A stretch of DNA of 64,000 bases from JAWLHU01 sp049325315 (GCA_049325315.1 JBMONB010000197.1:62001-126000); one strand, 5' to 3'; counted from the stretch's first letter, positions 15,827 to 25,458 are shown. Notes: generated by a model not told the origin, from the sequence alone. Numbers and translations are program-made.

Positions 15827-17551
15827 TTGGCTAGCGTTGGGTCCGACCTGATCGGACGTCTTAAAAAAGTGTGGGACGGGTCAAGCCCCACCATGCGGTG
15901 GCTGTCCGCCGGCCTCCTGGTTGCCCTGGTCTTCTCGCTGGGGGTGACCTGGTACCTGGGGAGACCGCAGTGGGAGGTCTTCTTCAAGGCCAACGACCCG
16001 TCCGAGGTAACCGGTCTCACAGGGCGCCTGGACGAGCTGAAGGTCCAATACCGGCTCGCCGGCGACGGTATGACGATTCTGGTTCCCACCAGCGAGCGGA
16101 GCGCGGCCAACCTGGCCAAAGCCCAGGCAGGCCTGCCTTCGGGCGGGCATGTAGGGCTGGAGATCTTCGCAGAGCCTAAGTTTGGCGCTACAGAATTCGA
16201 CAAGAAGGTCAACTATGAGAGGGCCATAGAAGGCGAGTTAGCCCGGGCGCTGATGCGGCTTGGGGATATTCAGTACGCCACCGTGAACTTAAATCTACCC
16301 GAGAGGTCGGTCTTTGTACGTGACCGGCAGCAGCCCACAGCCTCGGTCCTGGTCCAACCCCGCCTGGGCCGGAACCTGTCCAAGGAGAACGTCCTGTCCA
16401 TCGTCAACTTCGTTGCCTCCTCGGTAGACGGGCTGGCGCCGGAGAAGGTCACGGTTATTAACGACAAGGGGGTCCTGCTCTCCAAGGGGCTGGACCAGTT
16501 GGGCCAGACCGCCGGCATGGATGCCGAGGCGCTGGCTCAGCAGCGGCAGCGGGAGCAGCAGCTGACCGAAAAGGTGATGTCGGTCCTGGAGCCTATCTTC
16601 GGCATCGGGAACGTGGCGGCCACGGTTACCGTGGAGTTTGACACCGTCACCACTCGGATCGAGGAGACAATCGTCGGCCAGGCGGTGCCCAAGTCGACGG
16701 TCACCGAGCGGACCGGCAGCCAGTCGCAGGGGACCAACACGGGCAACGGCGCAAATGCCGATCCTGCCACCCCGGCCACCCCGGCCAACCCGACCACCCC
16801 GCCGCCGGTCTACCAGGCGACGCAGACCGAGAGCAACTCGGACAACTTCAGCAGCAAGACCGCCACCCAGTACGAGGTGGGTCAGAAAAACCAGGTCACG
16901 GTCTCGCCGGCGGGTTCCGTGAAGCGGGTCTCCACGGCGGTCACCATTAACCGGGAGGAGCTGACCGGGGCGCAGATCGACCAGATCCGCCAGCTTGCGG
17001 CGAGTGCTACGGGCGCCACCATGACCGATGTCAGCGTGCTGGCCATGTCCTTCACACCGGCAGCGACCCAGGTTGTCAGTCCCACGCCGCAGCCGACCTC
17101 GCCGCTCGATCCCAAGACGCTGGCGATTGGGCTGGGTATCGCCTCCTTCTTCCTGATCCTTGCCTTCTTCCTCACCCGCCGCCGGCGGCCCGAGCCGGAG
17201 TTTGCCCTGGCGGGCGTGCCCGGCCACCATCCGGCCACCGGCACCACCCTCGATGTCGCCCTCGGCCTGGAGCAGGGCGGAGCGCCGTCCAGGCACCAGG
17301 CTGCGGCGGCCTCCGGCGAGCCGGTATTGGCTGGCGTGGCGGCAGGGGCAGGTCAGGCCGAATCTGGCCCGGAGCAGACCCCGGCCCAGAAGCTGGAGCA
17401 GGTGCTCAAGAAGCGGAAGCCCAAGCGCCAGCCGCTTGACGTCGAGGATTTCCTGGACGACGACGCACTGGCAGACATCGATGTGCTGATCGAGCAGGCG
17501 CCCGAGGCATGCGCCGAGGTCATCCGCCAGTGGCTGAAGGGGGGGCTGTAG
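15827..17551 (+). CDS. fliF: Flagellar MS-ring protein FliF
   Basis: The 574-residue membrane ring protein has a transmembrane helix near residues 24-46, two ring-building domains (YscJ/FliF region with NYERAIEGELARALM and VTVINDKGVLLS), a Pro/Thr-rich loop at about 300-330, a second transmembrane helix at about 430-452 (LAIGLGIASFFLILAF) and a cytoplasmic tail. The tail ends PEACAEVIRQWLKGG, the FliG-binding segment. TTG at 15827 follows GGGGGGA. The stop is 3 nt before the fliG start, implying tight coupling of the two partners. Confidence 0.95.
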   Translation: MASVGSDLIGRLKKVWDGSSPTMRWLSAGLLVALVFSLGVTWYLGRPQWEVFFKANDPSEVTGLTGRLDELKVQYRLAGDGMTILVPTSERSAANLAKAQAGLPSGGHVGLEIFAEPKFGATEFDKKVNYERAIEGELARALMRLGDIQYATVNLNLPERSVFVRDRQQPTASVLVQPRLGRNLSKENVLSIVNFVASSVDGLAPEKVTVINDKGVLLSKGLDQLGQTAGMDAEALAQQRQREQQLTEKVMSVLEPIFGIGNVAATVTVEFDTVTTRIEETIVGQAVPKSTVTERTGSQSQGTNTGNGANADPATPATPANPTTPPPVYQATQTESNSDNFSSKTATQYEVGQKNQVTVSPAGSVKRVSTAVTINREELTGAQIDQIRQLAASATGATMTDVSVLAMSFTPAATQVVSPTPQPTSPLDPKTLAIGLGIASFFLILAFFLTRRRRPEPEFALAGVPGHHPATGTTLDVALGLEQGGAPSRHQAAAASGEPVLAGVAAGAGQAESGPEQTPAQKLEQVLKKRKPKRQPLDVEDFLDDDALADIDVLIEQAPEACAEVIRQWLKGGL

Positions 17552-17554
17552 CGC

Positions 17555-18571
17555 TTGACTGAGAAGGATCAAAAGCTGAACGGCCGCCAGAAGGCCGCAG
17601 TCTTCTGCATCAACATCGGCGCTGAGCGCTCCGCCAAGATCCTCCAGCACCTGCGGGACGACGAGATCGAGATGCTGACGGTCGAGATCGCCCAGGCCCG
17701 CAAGGTGAGCCCCGACGAGCGGGACGCCGTCTTCAACGAGTTCATCACCGTTGCCACGGCGGACAAGCATATTCGCTCTGGCGGCATCGACTACGCCCGG
17801 GAGATGCTGGAGACCGCCCTGGGCCAGTCCAAGGCCCGCGAGATCATGCAGCGGCTCACCTCCCACCTGCGCCGCCGTCCCTTCGATGCGGTCCGGCGGA
17901 CCGACCCGGTCCACCTGGCCTCCTTCCTCCAGAACGAGCACCCCCAGACGGTGGCCGTCATTATGGCCCACCTCTCTGCCGAGCAGGCAGCGATGGTCCT
18001 GACCGGTCTGCCACAGGAGCGGCAGGCGGATATCGTCCGCCGGGTTGCCTCCCTGGAGCGCACCTCGCCCGAGTTCCTGCGTGAGGCGGAGAAGGTGCTG
18101 GAGCGCAAGGTCTCGGCGATCGTCACCCAGGAGTCCAGCGTCGCCGGCGGTATCAACTGGGCGGTCGACGTGCTCAACCGGGTCGATCGTGCGACCGAGA
18201 AGGGGATCATGGGCCTTCTCTCCACCGACGACCCGGAGCTGGCCAACGAGATTGCCCAGCGCATGTTCCTCTTCGACGATATCGTCAGCCTCGACGACCG
18301 CACCGTGCAGCGTGTGCTGCGTGAGGTTGACATGAACAAGGATCTGCCGCTCGCCCTCAAGGCCGCCAAGGAAGAGGTCTGGCGCAAGATCATGAACAAC
18401 ATCTCGAAGCGTGCGGGCGAGACCCTCAAGGAAGCGGTTCAGTACCTTGGGCCGGTGCGCATCCGTGACGTGGAGGAGGCCCAGGCTCGGATTGTGGCGT
18501 TGATCCGCAAGCTGGAGGAGACGGGCGAAATCCAGATCTCCAGAGGTGGTGGCGACGATGAGTTTATCTAA
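17555..18571 (+). CDS. fliG: Flagellar motor switch protein FliG
   Basis: The 338-residue C-ring protein is of normal length. It has the N-terminal FliF-binding domain, the middle domain with the invariant EHPQ (in QNEHPQTVAVIMAHL), and the C-terminal torque helix with alternating charges near residues 275-300 (DMNKDLPLALKAAKEEVW). Its charged face interacts with MotA. TTG start at 17555, with GGGGGGG of the fliF end as ribosome site. It overlaps fliH by 14 nt. Confidence 0.96.
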   Translation: MTEKDQKLNGRQKAAVFCINIGAERSAKILQHLRDDEIEMLTVEIAQARKVSPDERDAVFNEFITVATADKHIRSGGIDYAREMLETALGQSKAREIMQRLTSHLRRRPFDAVRRTDPVHLASFLQNEHPQTVAVIMAHLSAEQAAMVLTGLPQERQADIVRRVASLERTSPEFLREAEKVLERKVSAIVTQESSVAGGINWAVDVLNRVDRATEKGIMGLLSTDDPELANEIAQRMFLFDDIVSLDDRTVQRVLREVDMNKDLPLALKAAKEEVWRKIMNNISKRAGETLKEAVQYLGPVRIRDVEEAQARIVALIRKLEETGEIQISRGGGDDEFI

Positions 18572-19397
18572 AGCGAGAGTCCTGACGGGGGTCGAGGTGA
18601 AGAAGCCGGTCTGGCCGTCTTTCAACCCCGCCCACCACGTCGCTGCGGCCCAGGCGGCACCGGTGGATAGGTCCCGGCGCCACCTATACGACCCGGACCT
18701 GAATCACGCCCGCCTGGAGGCGGCCCAACTTCTCCAGGATGCAGCCACCCAGGCGGAGGAGGCGGTGGAGTCCGCCCGGGCCGAAGGGTTTGAGCAAGGG
18801 CGCCAGGAGGGGCTTGAGGCCGGACGGGCTGAAATCGAGACGATGCGCAAGCAGGCGCAGCTTGAGTTGGAGAACGCCCGGCTCCAGGCGGAGAACATCC
18901 GCCAGGCGGCGGAGTCCGATGCCAAGCTGCTCCGGTTGGAGGCCGACAAGGAGTCCCAGGCAATTCTGGCCGCAGCCAAAGAGGAGGCGCGCCGGATCGT
19001 GGAAGAGGGGCGTCTGGAGGCCACCAGGCGGCTCGATGAGTCCCATGAAGCCCTGGTCGATTTGGCGGTGGCAGCGGCCACCCGTCTGGTACAGGGCCAC
19101 CTGGCACTCCAGCCCCAGTCGATTGTCACGATGGTTGCCACCGGCCTGCGCCGGTTGAAAGATACCCACTGCACGGTCCGGATCCATCCGGATGACCTGC
19201 CCCTGCTGGAGGCGCAGCGCTCCACCCTGGAGCGGGAGTTGGGCGCCGGGTCCGTTCAGATCTCGGGCGACCCCAGCCTACAGCGTGGTGGCTATATGGT
19301 AAACAGTACACATGGTCAGATTGATGGTACGTTAGAAAATCAAGCGGAACGTATTCAGGCAGCCCTGCATGCTGCCCTGGGGGGGAAGGAGTCGTGA
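18558..19397 (+). CDS. fliH: Flagellar export ATPase stator/regulator FliH
   Basis: About 279 residues. A long Glu/Ala/Arg-rich coiled coil at about 45-150 is followed by a FliH/HrpE-type C-terminal domain with LVDLAVAAATRLVQGHLALQ in part and the end DPSLQRGGYMVNSTHGQIDG, as in V-type ATPase E subunits. FliH dimers bind FliI and dock it at the export gate. ATG at 18558 is chosen over GTG at 18546 because AGAGGTGG lies at the correct distance. It overlaps fliG upstream and fliI downstream. Confidence 0.9.
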   Translation: MSLSKARVLTGVEVKKPVWPSFNPAHHVAAAQAAPVDRSRRHLYDPDLNHARLEAAQLLQDAATQAEEAVESARAEGFEQGRQEGLEAGRAEIETMRKQAQLELENARLQAENIRQAAESDAKLLRLEADKESQAILAAAKEEARRIVEEGRLEATRRLDESHEALVDLAVAAATRLVQGHLALQPQSIVTMVATGLRRLKDTHCTVRIHPDDLPLLEAQRSTLERELGAGSVQISGDPSLQRGGYMVNSTHGQIDGTLENQAERIQAALHAALGGKES

Positions 19398-20713
19398 CTG
19401 CACTCCCCTGGGATCGGATGAAACGAAGCCTCCTGCAGGCCGAACTCACCCCCGTGGTGGGGCGGGTGACCGGGGCCGCCGGGCTGATTATTGAGTCGGC
19501 CGGCCCGAAGGCCAAAATGAACGAACTCTGCTGGCTCCGCGGGGACGGCCTCTCGGTTCCGGCCGAGGTGGTGGGTTTCCGAGACGAAAAGCTGCTCCTC
19601 ATGCCCCTGGGCGAGACCGACGGCCTCCGGCCCGGATGGCAGGTCTACGCCACCGGCGGGCCGCTGCAGGCGCCCATCGGAGCGGGCTTGCTGGGGCGGG
19701 TGATCGACGGCCTGGGCAATCCGCTCGATGGGGGCGGACCGCTCCTGGGCTGCGCCTCCCGCCCGGTCATCGGCCTTCCCCCGGCCCCCCTGGCCCGCCA
19801 GCGTATCAAAAAGCCCCTCAGCCTGGGGATTCGGGCGATGGACTCGCTCCTCACCCTGGGGCAGGGGCAGCGCATTGGCATCTTCGCCGGCTCGGGCGTC
19901 GGCAAGTCGACCCTGCTGGGCATGGTGGCCCGGGCCACATCAGCCGACTGCAACGTGATTGCCCTGGTGGGCGAGCGAGGCCGTGAGGTGCGGGAGTTTA
20001 TTGAGCGGGACCTGGGCGAGGAGGGGCTGAAGCGTTCCGTGGTGGTAGTCGCCACCTCCGAGCAGCCCGCCCTGGTCCGGATCCGGGCAGCGCTGATGGC
20101 CACCGCCATCGCCGAGTATTTCCGGGATCAGCAGGGGCTCGACGTGATCCTGATGATGGACTCCGTCACCCGCCTGGCCCAGGCCCAACGTGAGGTCGGG
20201 CTGGCCGTAGGCGAACCCCCGGCCACCCGTGGCTACACCCCTTCGACCTTCACCATGCTCCCCCGGGTGCTGGAGCGTTCCGGCACCGGCCCGGTGGGCA
20301 GCGTGACCGGTATCTACACCGTGCTGGTGGATGGCGATGACTTGAACGAACCGATCTCCGATGCCGTGCGCGGCATCCTCGACGGCCACGTGGTCCTCTC
20401 CAGAAAGCTGGCCCAGGCCGGCCACTTCCCGGCCATCGACCCGCTGGACTCGGTCAGCCGGGTCATGCCGGAGGTGACCTCTCAGCGGCACCAGGAGCAG
20501 GCCCGCAAGCTCCGAGCCCTGCTGGCCGCCTACCGGGAGGCGGAAGACCTGATCCATATCGGCGCCTATCAGCCGGGCACAAATCCGCTGGTAGATGAAG
20601 CGATCAAGAAGATGCCTGCAATCAAGAAATTCCTCACTCAGCCCTATGACGACCCCAGCAGCATGCAGCAGGCGCTGGGAGGGCTGGAGATGCTCTGCGG
20701 GGAGGGTTCTTAG
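19394..20713 (+). CDS. fliI: Flagellum-specific export ATPase FliI
   Basis: The 439-residue F1-beta-like ATPase powers early steps of type III flagellar export. It has Walker A GSGVGKST (residues 166-173), the Walker B region LDVILMMDSVTRLAQAQ, and the family signature PATRGYTPSTFTMLPRVLER. GTG at 19394 overlaps the fliH stop (GTGA). Normal length and all catalytic motifs present. It lies between its regulator fliH and chaperone fliJ. Confidence 0.96.
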   Translation: MTALPWDRMKRSLLQAELTPVVGRVTGAAGLIIESAGPKAKMNELCWLRGDGLSVPAEVVGFRDEKLLLMPLGETDGLRPGWQVYATGGPLQAPIGAGLLGRVIDGLGNPLDGGGPLLGCASRPVIGLPPAPLARQRIKKPLSLGIRAMDSLLTLGQGQRIGIFAGSGVGKSTLLGMVARATSADCNVIALVGERGREVREFIERDLGEEGLKRSVVVVATSEQPALVRIRAALMATAIAEYFRDQQGLDVILMMDSVTRLAQAQREVGLAVGEPPATRGYTPSTFTMLPRVLERSGTGPVGSVTGIYTVLVDGDDLNEPISDAVRGILDGHVVLSRKLAQAGHFPAIDPLDSVSRVMPEVTSQRHQEQARKLRALLAAYREAEDLIHIGAYQPGTNPLVDEAIKKMPAIKKFLTQPYDDPSSMQQALGGLEMLCGEGS

Positions 20714-21166
20714 TTGAAGCCCTTTCGCTTCCGGCTTGAAAAACTGCTGAATGTCCGGCAGCAGCAGAGCAAGATGGCCCAGAACGCCCTCGCCCTGGCC
20801 CGTGTCCGAACCCGGCAGGCTACCGCCTTCCTCGAGTCGGCTCGGGCGGAGCGAATCGCCTCCGAAGAGCGGCTGCTCAAGCGCCGCACGACGCGAATGA
20901 CCGCCCTGGAGTTCCGGCTGGCCGCTCAGCTTCACGACGCGATAATCGAGCGTGAGAAGCAGGCCCGGCAGAGCCTGGAGACCGCCCTGGCCGAGGAGGC
21001 CCGCAGGCGGGAGGAGTTGATGGAGGCCGAGCGGCGGGAGAAGACGCTCGACCGGCTCAAGGAGCGGCAGGCGGCGGCGCACCGCATCGAGATGGAGGCC
21101 TGGGAGCAGGCCCAGCTCGATGAGATGGCCCAGAACATCTTCCGTGAAGGGGGTGGGCGCAGATGA
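20714..21166 (+). CDS. fliJ: Flagellar export chaperone FliJ
   Basis: The 150-residue, nearly all-helical coiled-coil protein starts KPFRFRLEKLLNVRQQQ, the typical FliJ N-terminus. FliJ inserts into the FliI hexamer like the F1 gamma subunit and links it to FlhA. TTG at 20714 abuts the fliI stop codon, and the gene overlaps the next one by 4 nt. Sequence is low in specificity, but position and N-terminus make the call secure. Confidence 0.9.
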   Translation: MKPFRFRLEKLLNVRQQQSKMAQNALALARVRTRQATAFLESARAERIASEERLLKRRTTRMTALEFRLAAQLHDAIIEREKQARQSLETALAEEARRREELMEAERREKTLDRLKERQAAAHRIEMEAWEQAQLDEMAQNIFREGGGRR

Positions 21167-21792
21167 GCGCTCCGGCGCAACCCCAACCACAGCCCGAGGT
21201 ACAGGCAGAGCCCGCCAAGAAGGGCGGGTGGGGCAAGAAGGCGCCCAAGGCACCGAAGCCACCCAAGCCCCCGAAGGTTCGGCGCTCCTGGGGCATGGCC
21301 CCCTGGCTCTTCCTCTCCGCCCTCCTGACCGGCGCCGCAGCCGTGGCCGTGCTCTACTACCCAATCCCGGGCCTGACCGCCAAGCCACCGGCTCCGCCGG
21401 TGGTGGAGCAGCCCAAGCAGGAGACCGCCTCCAGCAGCACCACCCTGCTCCAGCGGGAGCAGGCGGTGGCCCAGAAGGAGGCCGAACTGGCCGCCCTGGA
21501 GGCGGAGCTGAAGCAGAAGGAGGCAGAGACCTCCCGTCTTCTGAAGGAGTTGGGTGGCTCCGAACTGGCGAACAACTCGCTGCGGCGGGCGGCCAATATG
21601 TACACCGCCATGGCGCCCTTCAAGGCGGCTCCGCTCATGGCCGAGTTGCCGGTGGAGACCGCCGTGCAGATTCTACGGCTGATGTCCGATGAACAGGCGG
21701 CTGATATCATCGCTCACATGGAGACAACACGCGGCGCCGAGATCATGCGAGAGTTGACCCGGCCCCCGGTGATCAACACCGCAGGCGGATAG
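21163..21792 (+). CDS. MotE/YlxF-like membrane protein with MgtE N-terminal-type domain
   Basis: The 209-residue protein has a Lys/Pro-rich cytoplasmic start, one membrane helix at about 43-65 (PWLFLSALLTGAAAVAVLYY), a coiled coil at about 90-128 and a C-terminal helical domain (MYTAMAPFKAAPLMAELP, then ILRLMSDEQAADIIAHM). Bacillus YlxF, in the same fliJ-fliK position, and alphaproteobacterial MotE share this design. In MotE it chaperones MotC/motor assembly; the role here is inferred. Lies between fliJ and fliK. Confidence 0.75.
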   Translation: MSAPAQPQPQPEVQAEPAKKGGWGKKAPKAPKPPKPPKVRRSWGMAPWLFLSALLTGAAAVAVLYYPIPGLTAKPPAPPVVEQPKQETASSSTTLLQREQAVAQKEAELAALEAELKQKEAETSRLLKELGGSELANNSLRRAANMYTAMAPFKAAPLMAELPVETAVQILRLMSDEQAADIIAHMETTRGAEIMRELTRPPVINTAGG

Positions 21793-21803
21793 GAGGTAGT
21801 GCC

Positions 21804-23159
21804 GTGACAGCCCCCGTGACACCAACCGGAACCCCCATTCCCATGCCGGTTGCAGGGAAGGCCAAGGGCCAGAAGGGCGGCGGCGCCCAGAACGAACCCG
21901 GCTTTGCCTCCCTGCTGGCCGCAATGGCCACGCCCCCTGGCCAGGCGCAGACCGCTCTTCCGATTCTCCCCCTTGGCGAAGGCCAGGAGCAGCCCGGAGC
22001 GATGCCCGCCGGTGCACAGGCCGGACACGGACTGCCGGCTGGCGCCCAGGCGGCCTGGACCATCGCCCAGAACACCCCGGCAGCCCTGAACGCCCAGGTA
22101 CCCGAGGGCGCCACGGCGCCCCCCTTCCACCAGGCGCTGGCCGGTGCAGCTGCCAACATGGTGGAGGTGACCGAGGGAGCCGAGCCAACCGGCCAGTTCC
22201 CCCTGCCCGACGACCAGGCCTCCGTGCCTGGTCAGGCGGCTCAGCCCGCCACCGGGGCCCAGCCGGGTGACCTGCCCGAGGTCGTGCCAGGGAATACCAC
22301 GCCCCTCCCGGTAGAGGGAGAGGAGCAGGCCGGCCCGGTGGAGACCGCCCCGCCAGATGAGGGCTCCGAAGGCCGGTCCGAGACGCCGGGCCACCAGCGG
22401 AACCCCCGGGCCAACGACCCCGCCCTGACCCGAGGCCTTGAGCGGGCCGCTCAGGTCTCTCGGGCGCTGGAGAATAGGCCCGCCGACGCACCCAACGCCG
22501 ACAAGTTCCCGCTGGCGAACCGGGTGGATACCCAGCCGGGCCAGCCGGTGGAGCCCACCCCCGCAGGGGCGGAAGGGCCCGTGGCGCCGGTGACCGAGGC
22601 CGGTCCCGAGATCGCCGAGCCCCGGCTCCCGGTGGAGGGCCAGCCCGCTCAGCCCCCGGCAGCCGATCCGGCCCAGGCCGATGCACCGGTGGAGCAGGCC
22701 CGGCCCCAGAACCCGCTCAGCCAGCTGACCAGCACCCGGTTCGAGCCCCGCCAGATGATCGATCAGCTGGTCCGGGCGATCCAGACCCTCGACGACGGCC
22801 AGTACAGCGTCACCCTCCGGCTCCACCCCGAGCAGCTGGGCGAGGTCCGGCTCCAACTCCACATGAGCGGCCGGGAGGTCCACGCCGCCATGGAGGTCAT
22901 GAGTCAAGACGCCCGGCAACTGCTGGAGAATCGGAGCGATCAGCTCCGCCAGAGCCTCAGCCAGGCCGGGCTGACCCTCTCAGGTTTCGAGGTCAACACC
23001 GGGCAGCACCGCCAGTCGCTCCGGGACCGGCAGAATGCGCTGGCCGAGGCGATGGGCGGCAGCCGCCGGCCCCAGCAGGTTGAGGTTCCCGCCAAGGCGG
23101 CGGTGAACCGGATCCGCGGCACCGACCGGCGAGGCGGCCGCCTCGACACCATGGCGTAG
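21804..23159 (+). CDS. fliK: Flagellar hook-length control protein FliK
   Basis: The 451-residue protein has a long Pro/Ala/Gly/Gln-rich N-terminal ruler region and a globular C-terminal domain at about 315-410 (VTLRLHPEQLGEVRLQLHM, then ALQQ-like helix LRQSLSQAGLTLSGFEV) characteristic of FliK/Flg_hook. It measures hook length during secretion and switches FlhB specificity. GTG at 21804 follows AGGAGG. The N-terminal region is low complexity and cannot be used for identity. flgD and the hook gene follow directly. Confidence 0.9.
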   Translation: MTAPVTPTGTPIPMPVAGKAKGQKGGGAQNEPGFASLLAAMATPPGQAQTALPILPLGEGQEQPGAMPAGAQAGHGLPAGAQAAWTIAQNTPAALNAQVPEGATAPPFHQALAGAAANMVEVTEGAEPTGQFPLPDDQASVPGQAAQPATGAQPGDLPEVVPGNTTPLPVEGEEQAGPVETAPPDEGSEGRSETPGHQRNPRANDPALTRGLERAAQVSRALENRPADAPNADKFPLANRVDTQPGQPVEPTPAGAEGPVAPVTEAGPEIAEPRLPVEGQPAQPPAADPAQADAPVEQARPQNPLSQLTSTRFEPRQMIDQLVRAIQTLDDGQYSVTLRLHPEQLGEVRLQLHMSGREVHAAMEVMSQDARQLLENRSDQLRQSLSQAGLTLSGFEVNTGQHRQSLRDRQNALAEAMGGSRRPQQVEVPAKAAVNRIRGTDRRGGRLDTMA

Positions 23160-23172
23160 GGAGGCAGAAGCG

Positions 23173-23562
23173 ATGCCCGTAAGCGGAATCAACGGTACGC
23201 AGCAGACGACCGCCTCTACCTCTCAGCAGATCACCCGGCCCGAGCAGATGGGGAAGATGGACTTCCTCAATATCCTGGTAACCCAGCTTCGGTACCAGGA
23301 TCCGCTGAACCCGATGGACGACAAGGAGTTTATCTCCCAGCTGGCCCAGTTCAGCTCCCTGGAGCAGATGACCGAGCAGACCAAGTGGTCGCAGATGAGC
23401 TACGCCCTCAACCTCGTTGGTCAGAAGGTGATCTTCCAGACCCCCGAAGGCGAGACGGCCATGGGAATGGTCAAGTCGCTCCGCCGGGTCGATGGACAAC
23501 CGGTCCTCTCCCTGGGCGAGATAGATATCCGGGTCGATCAGGTTCTCGAAGTCGTGAAGTAA
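23173..23562 (+). CDS. flgD: Flagellar hook cap protein FlgD (short form)
   Basis: The 129-residue hook assembly scaffold has the core motif MGKMDFLNILVTQLRYQDPLNP in part and MDDKEFISQLAQFSSLEQM, both diagnostic for FlgD. It lacks the C-terminal Ig/FnIII-like domains of enterobacterial FlgD, a common state in Firmicutes (Bacillus FlgD is about 140 residues). The remaining C-terminal part is a small beta domain. It lies between fliK and the hook gene. Confidence 0.93.
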   Translation: MPVSGINGTQQTTASTSQQITRPEQMGKMDFLNILVTQLRYQDPLNPMDDKEFISQLAQFSSLEQMTEQTKWSQMSYALNLVGQKVIFQTPEGETAMGMVKSLRRVDGQPVLSLGEIDIRVDQVLEVVK

Positions 23563-23589
23563 TAGGCGTTTACAGGGAGGTAGTCCTGA

Positions 23590-24882
23590 ATGCGTGCCCT
23601 CTACTCTGGCGTGACAGGCATCCGGAGCCATCAGATGCGGATGGACGTGATCGGCAATAACATTGCCAACGTGAACACGGTGGGCTTTAAGGGTAGCCGC
23701 GTGACCTTTTCGGATGTGATGAGCCAGACCCTTTCCTCGGGTTCTGCCCTGACAAACCCGATGCAGGTCGGCCTGGGCGTCGGCGTCGGCTCCACCGACC
23801 TGATGCAGGACGACGGCTCCTTCCAGATGACCGGCCGGGCGCTCGACCTGGCGATTCAGGGCAACGGCCTCTTCGTACTGAAGGACGTCAACGGCCAGAC
23901 CCTCTACACCCGGGCCGGCAGCTTCGACTGGAACACCGACGGCTACCTGTTCAACCCGGCCAACGGCATGCGTGTGCAGGGCTGGATGGCCGACCCTGCC
24001 ACCGGCGAGATCGGCCGGACCGACATGGGGACCCTGACCGATATCCGCATGGTGAGGGGCGATGTCTCCCTGGCCCGCCCGTCCACAGAGGCCTCCATGA
24101 AGGGCAACCTCGATGCGGCTGCCACCGATGGGACCCTGTATGAGACCGCCTTTACCGCCTACGATAGCCTGGGCCGGCCGATTCCGGTCACGATTCAGTT
24201 CGAGAAGACCGCCACCGGCTGGGATTGGCGCTTTGCCACCAAGTACACCGATCCCTTTGATCCCGCCGACCCGGCCACCTGGGAGCAGATGACCAGCGGC
24301 CCGGACGAACTGGTCTTTAATAGCGCCGGCAAGCTGGTGTGGGACCCTGCCCAGACCACGAGCTATATCGGGCAGATCACCATTTCGGACCCGGACGGCG
24401 CAGCGGCTGATATCGTGCTGAACATCGACTTCCGGTCGATTACCCAGGCCTATGCCACCAGCAGCGACAGCACCAGCGGTTCCAACTCCACCGTGCAGAT
24501 CGACAAGATCGACGGCTCGAAAATGGGGATTCTCGAGAACGTCTTCATCGACGAGTCCGGTGTAGTCACCGGCCGGTTCACCAACGGCAGCACCCGGGTC
24601 CTGGCGCAGATCGCCATGGCCAGCTTCAACAACATGGCGGGCCTGACCAAGGTGGGCGGCTCCACCTTCGCCGAGTCCCCTGCCTCGGGCACCGCACAGG
24701 TTGGCAAGCCGAACACCGGCGGCCGCGGTGGGTTTGTACCCGGCAACCTGGAAGGTTCCAACGTGGACCTGGCTGCCGAGTTCACCAACATGATCATGAC
24801 GCAGCGTGGCTTCCAGGCGAACACCAAGATGGTGACCACCGCCGACGACATGCTGCACGAGCTGATCAACCTGCGCCGGTAA
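23590..24882 (+). CDS. flgE: Flagellar hook protein FlgE
   Basis: The 430-residue axial protein starts MRALYSGVTGIRSHQMRM and has the D0 motif IGNNIANVNTVGFKGSR, the FlgE/F/G core (GRALDLAIQGNGLFVL) and the C-terminal GSNVDLAAEFTNMIMTQRG. The central domains, about residues 140-330, form the hook surface. The length and its place after fliK-flgD identify it as the hook subunit. GGAGG precedes the ATG. A strong hairpin follows the stop codon. Confidence 0.93.
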   Translation: MRALYSGVTGIRSHQMRMDVIGNNIANVNTVGFKGSRVTFSDVMSQTLSSGSALTNPMQVGLGVGVGSTDLMQDDGSFQMTGRALDLAIQGNGLFVLKDVNGQTLYTRAGSFDWNTDGYLFNPANGMRVQGWMADPATGEIGRTDMGTLTDIRMVRGDVSLARPSTEASMKGNLDAAATDGTLYETAFTAYDSLGRPIPVTIQFEKTATGWDWRFATKYTDPFDPADPATWEQMTSGPDELVFNSAGKLVWDPAQTTSYIGQITISDPDGAAADIVLNIDFRSITQAYATSSDSTSGSNSTVQIDKIDGSKMGILENVFIDESGVVTGRFTNGSTRVLAQIAMASFNNMAGLTKVGGSTFAESPASGTAQVGKPNTGGRGGFVPGNLEGSNVDLAAEFTNMIMTQRGFQANTKMVTTADDMLHELINLRR

Positions 24883-24898
24883 TCTGATGCGCTAAAAA

Positions 24899-24943
24899 CC
24901 GCCGGGCGTGCCGATCGGTACACGGTCCGGTACGCTCCGGCGG
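24899..24943 (+). other. Intergenic hairpin between flgE and fliL
   Basis: CCGCCGG at 24899-24905 pairs with CCGGCGG at 24937-24943, and the stem continues inward as GCGTGCCG against CGGTACGC with one bulge and one mismatch. No T tract follows, so it is not a standard intrinsic terminator. It may stabilise the 3' end of the abundant hook message or lower downstream expression. Function inferred. Confidence 0.5.
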
Positions 24944-24978
24944 CCAGAGTACCGACTATTCCTACTGAGGAGATCGAT

Positions 24979-25437
24979 ATGAACCGAGGGCTGATCATTG
25001 CGCTAGTTGCGGCCGTGTTGGTCCTGGCGGTAGGTGTGGCGGGGATCGCCGGTTATGTCTTCCTCCTGATGCCTAAGAGCGCCGCTGCGAAGGCCGAGGT
25101 GCCGGAGAAGAAGGAAGAGACCAAGAAGGCCCCCGTCGAAGTGAAGGTTTACAAGATGACCAAGTTCGTCACCAACCTGGCGGACACGGATCGCCTTCGC
25201 TACATCGACGTGACCATCGGGCTGGGACTAAAGAGCGCCGAGTCGGAGACCTTTGTGAAGGATACAGAACCGCAGATTCGGGATATCGTTCTCCGCCAGA
25301 TTCGCTCGCTAACCGCCACAGAACTGGCCGGCGCCCAGGGTGCGGACAGGCTCGCCCAGGCCATTGAGCAAGGGCTGGCGGAGATGCTGAAGGATCACAT
25401 GACCAAGGTGTACGTGACCGATATGGTCGTCCAGTAG
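24979..25437 (+). CDS. fliL: Flagellar basal body-associated protein FliL
   Basis: The 152-residue protein has one membrane helix at about residues 4-27 (LIIALVAAVLVLAVGVAGIA) and a periplasmic-side FliL domain (YKMTKFVTNLADTDRLRYID, then DTEPQIRDIVLRQIRSLT). FliL surrounds the MotAB stator and tunes torque. The ATG follows GAGGAGATCG. It opens the second half of the locus, after a hairpin. In Bacillus the next genes are fliM and fliY; here a short fliN follows directly. Confidence 0.93.
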   Translation: MNRGLIIALVAAVLVLAVGVAGIAGYVFLLMPKSAAAKAEVPEKKEETKKAPVEVKVYKMTKFVTNLADTDRLRYIDVTIGLGLKSAESETFVKDTEPQIRDIVLRQIRSLTATELAGAQGADRLAQAIEQGLAEMLKDHMTKVYVTDMVVQ

Positions 25438-25458
25438 TGGTGAGGGAGGGGATCTGAG

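Noticed and set aside
24892..24924. Sigma-28-like TAAA...GCCGATC before fliL
   Set aside because: The spacer is 13 nt instead of 15 and the elements lie within a hairpin stem; more likely chance.
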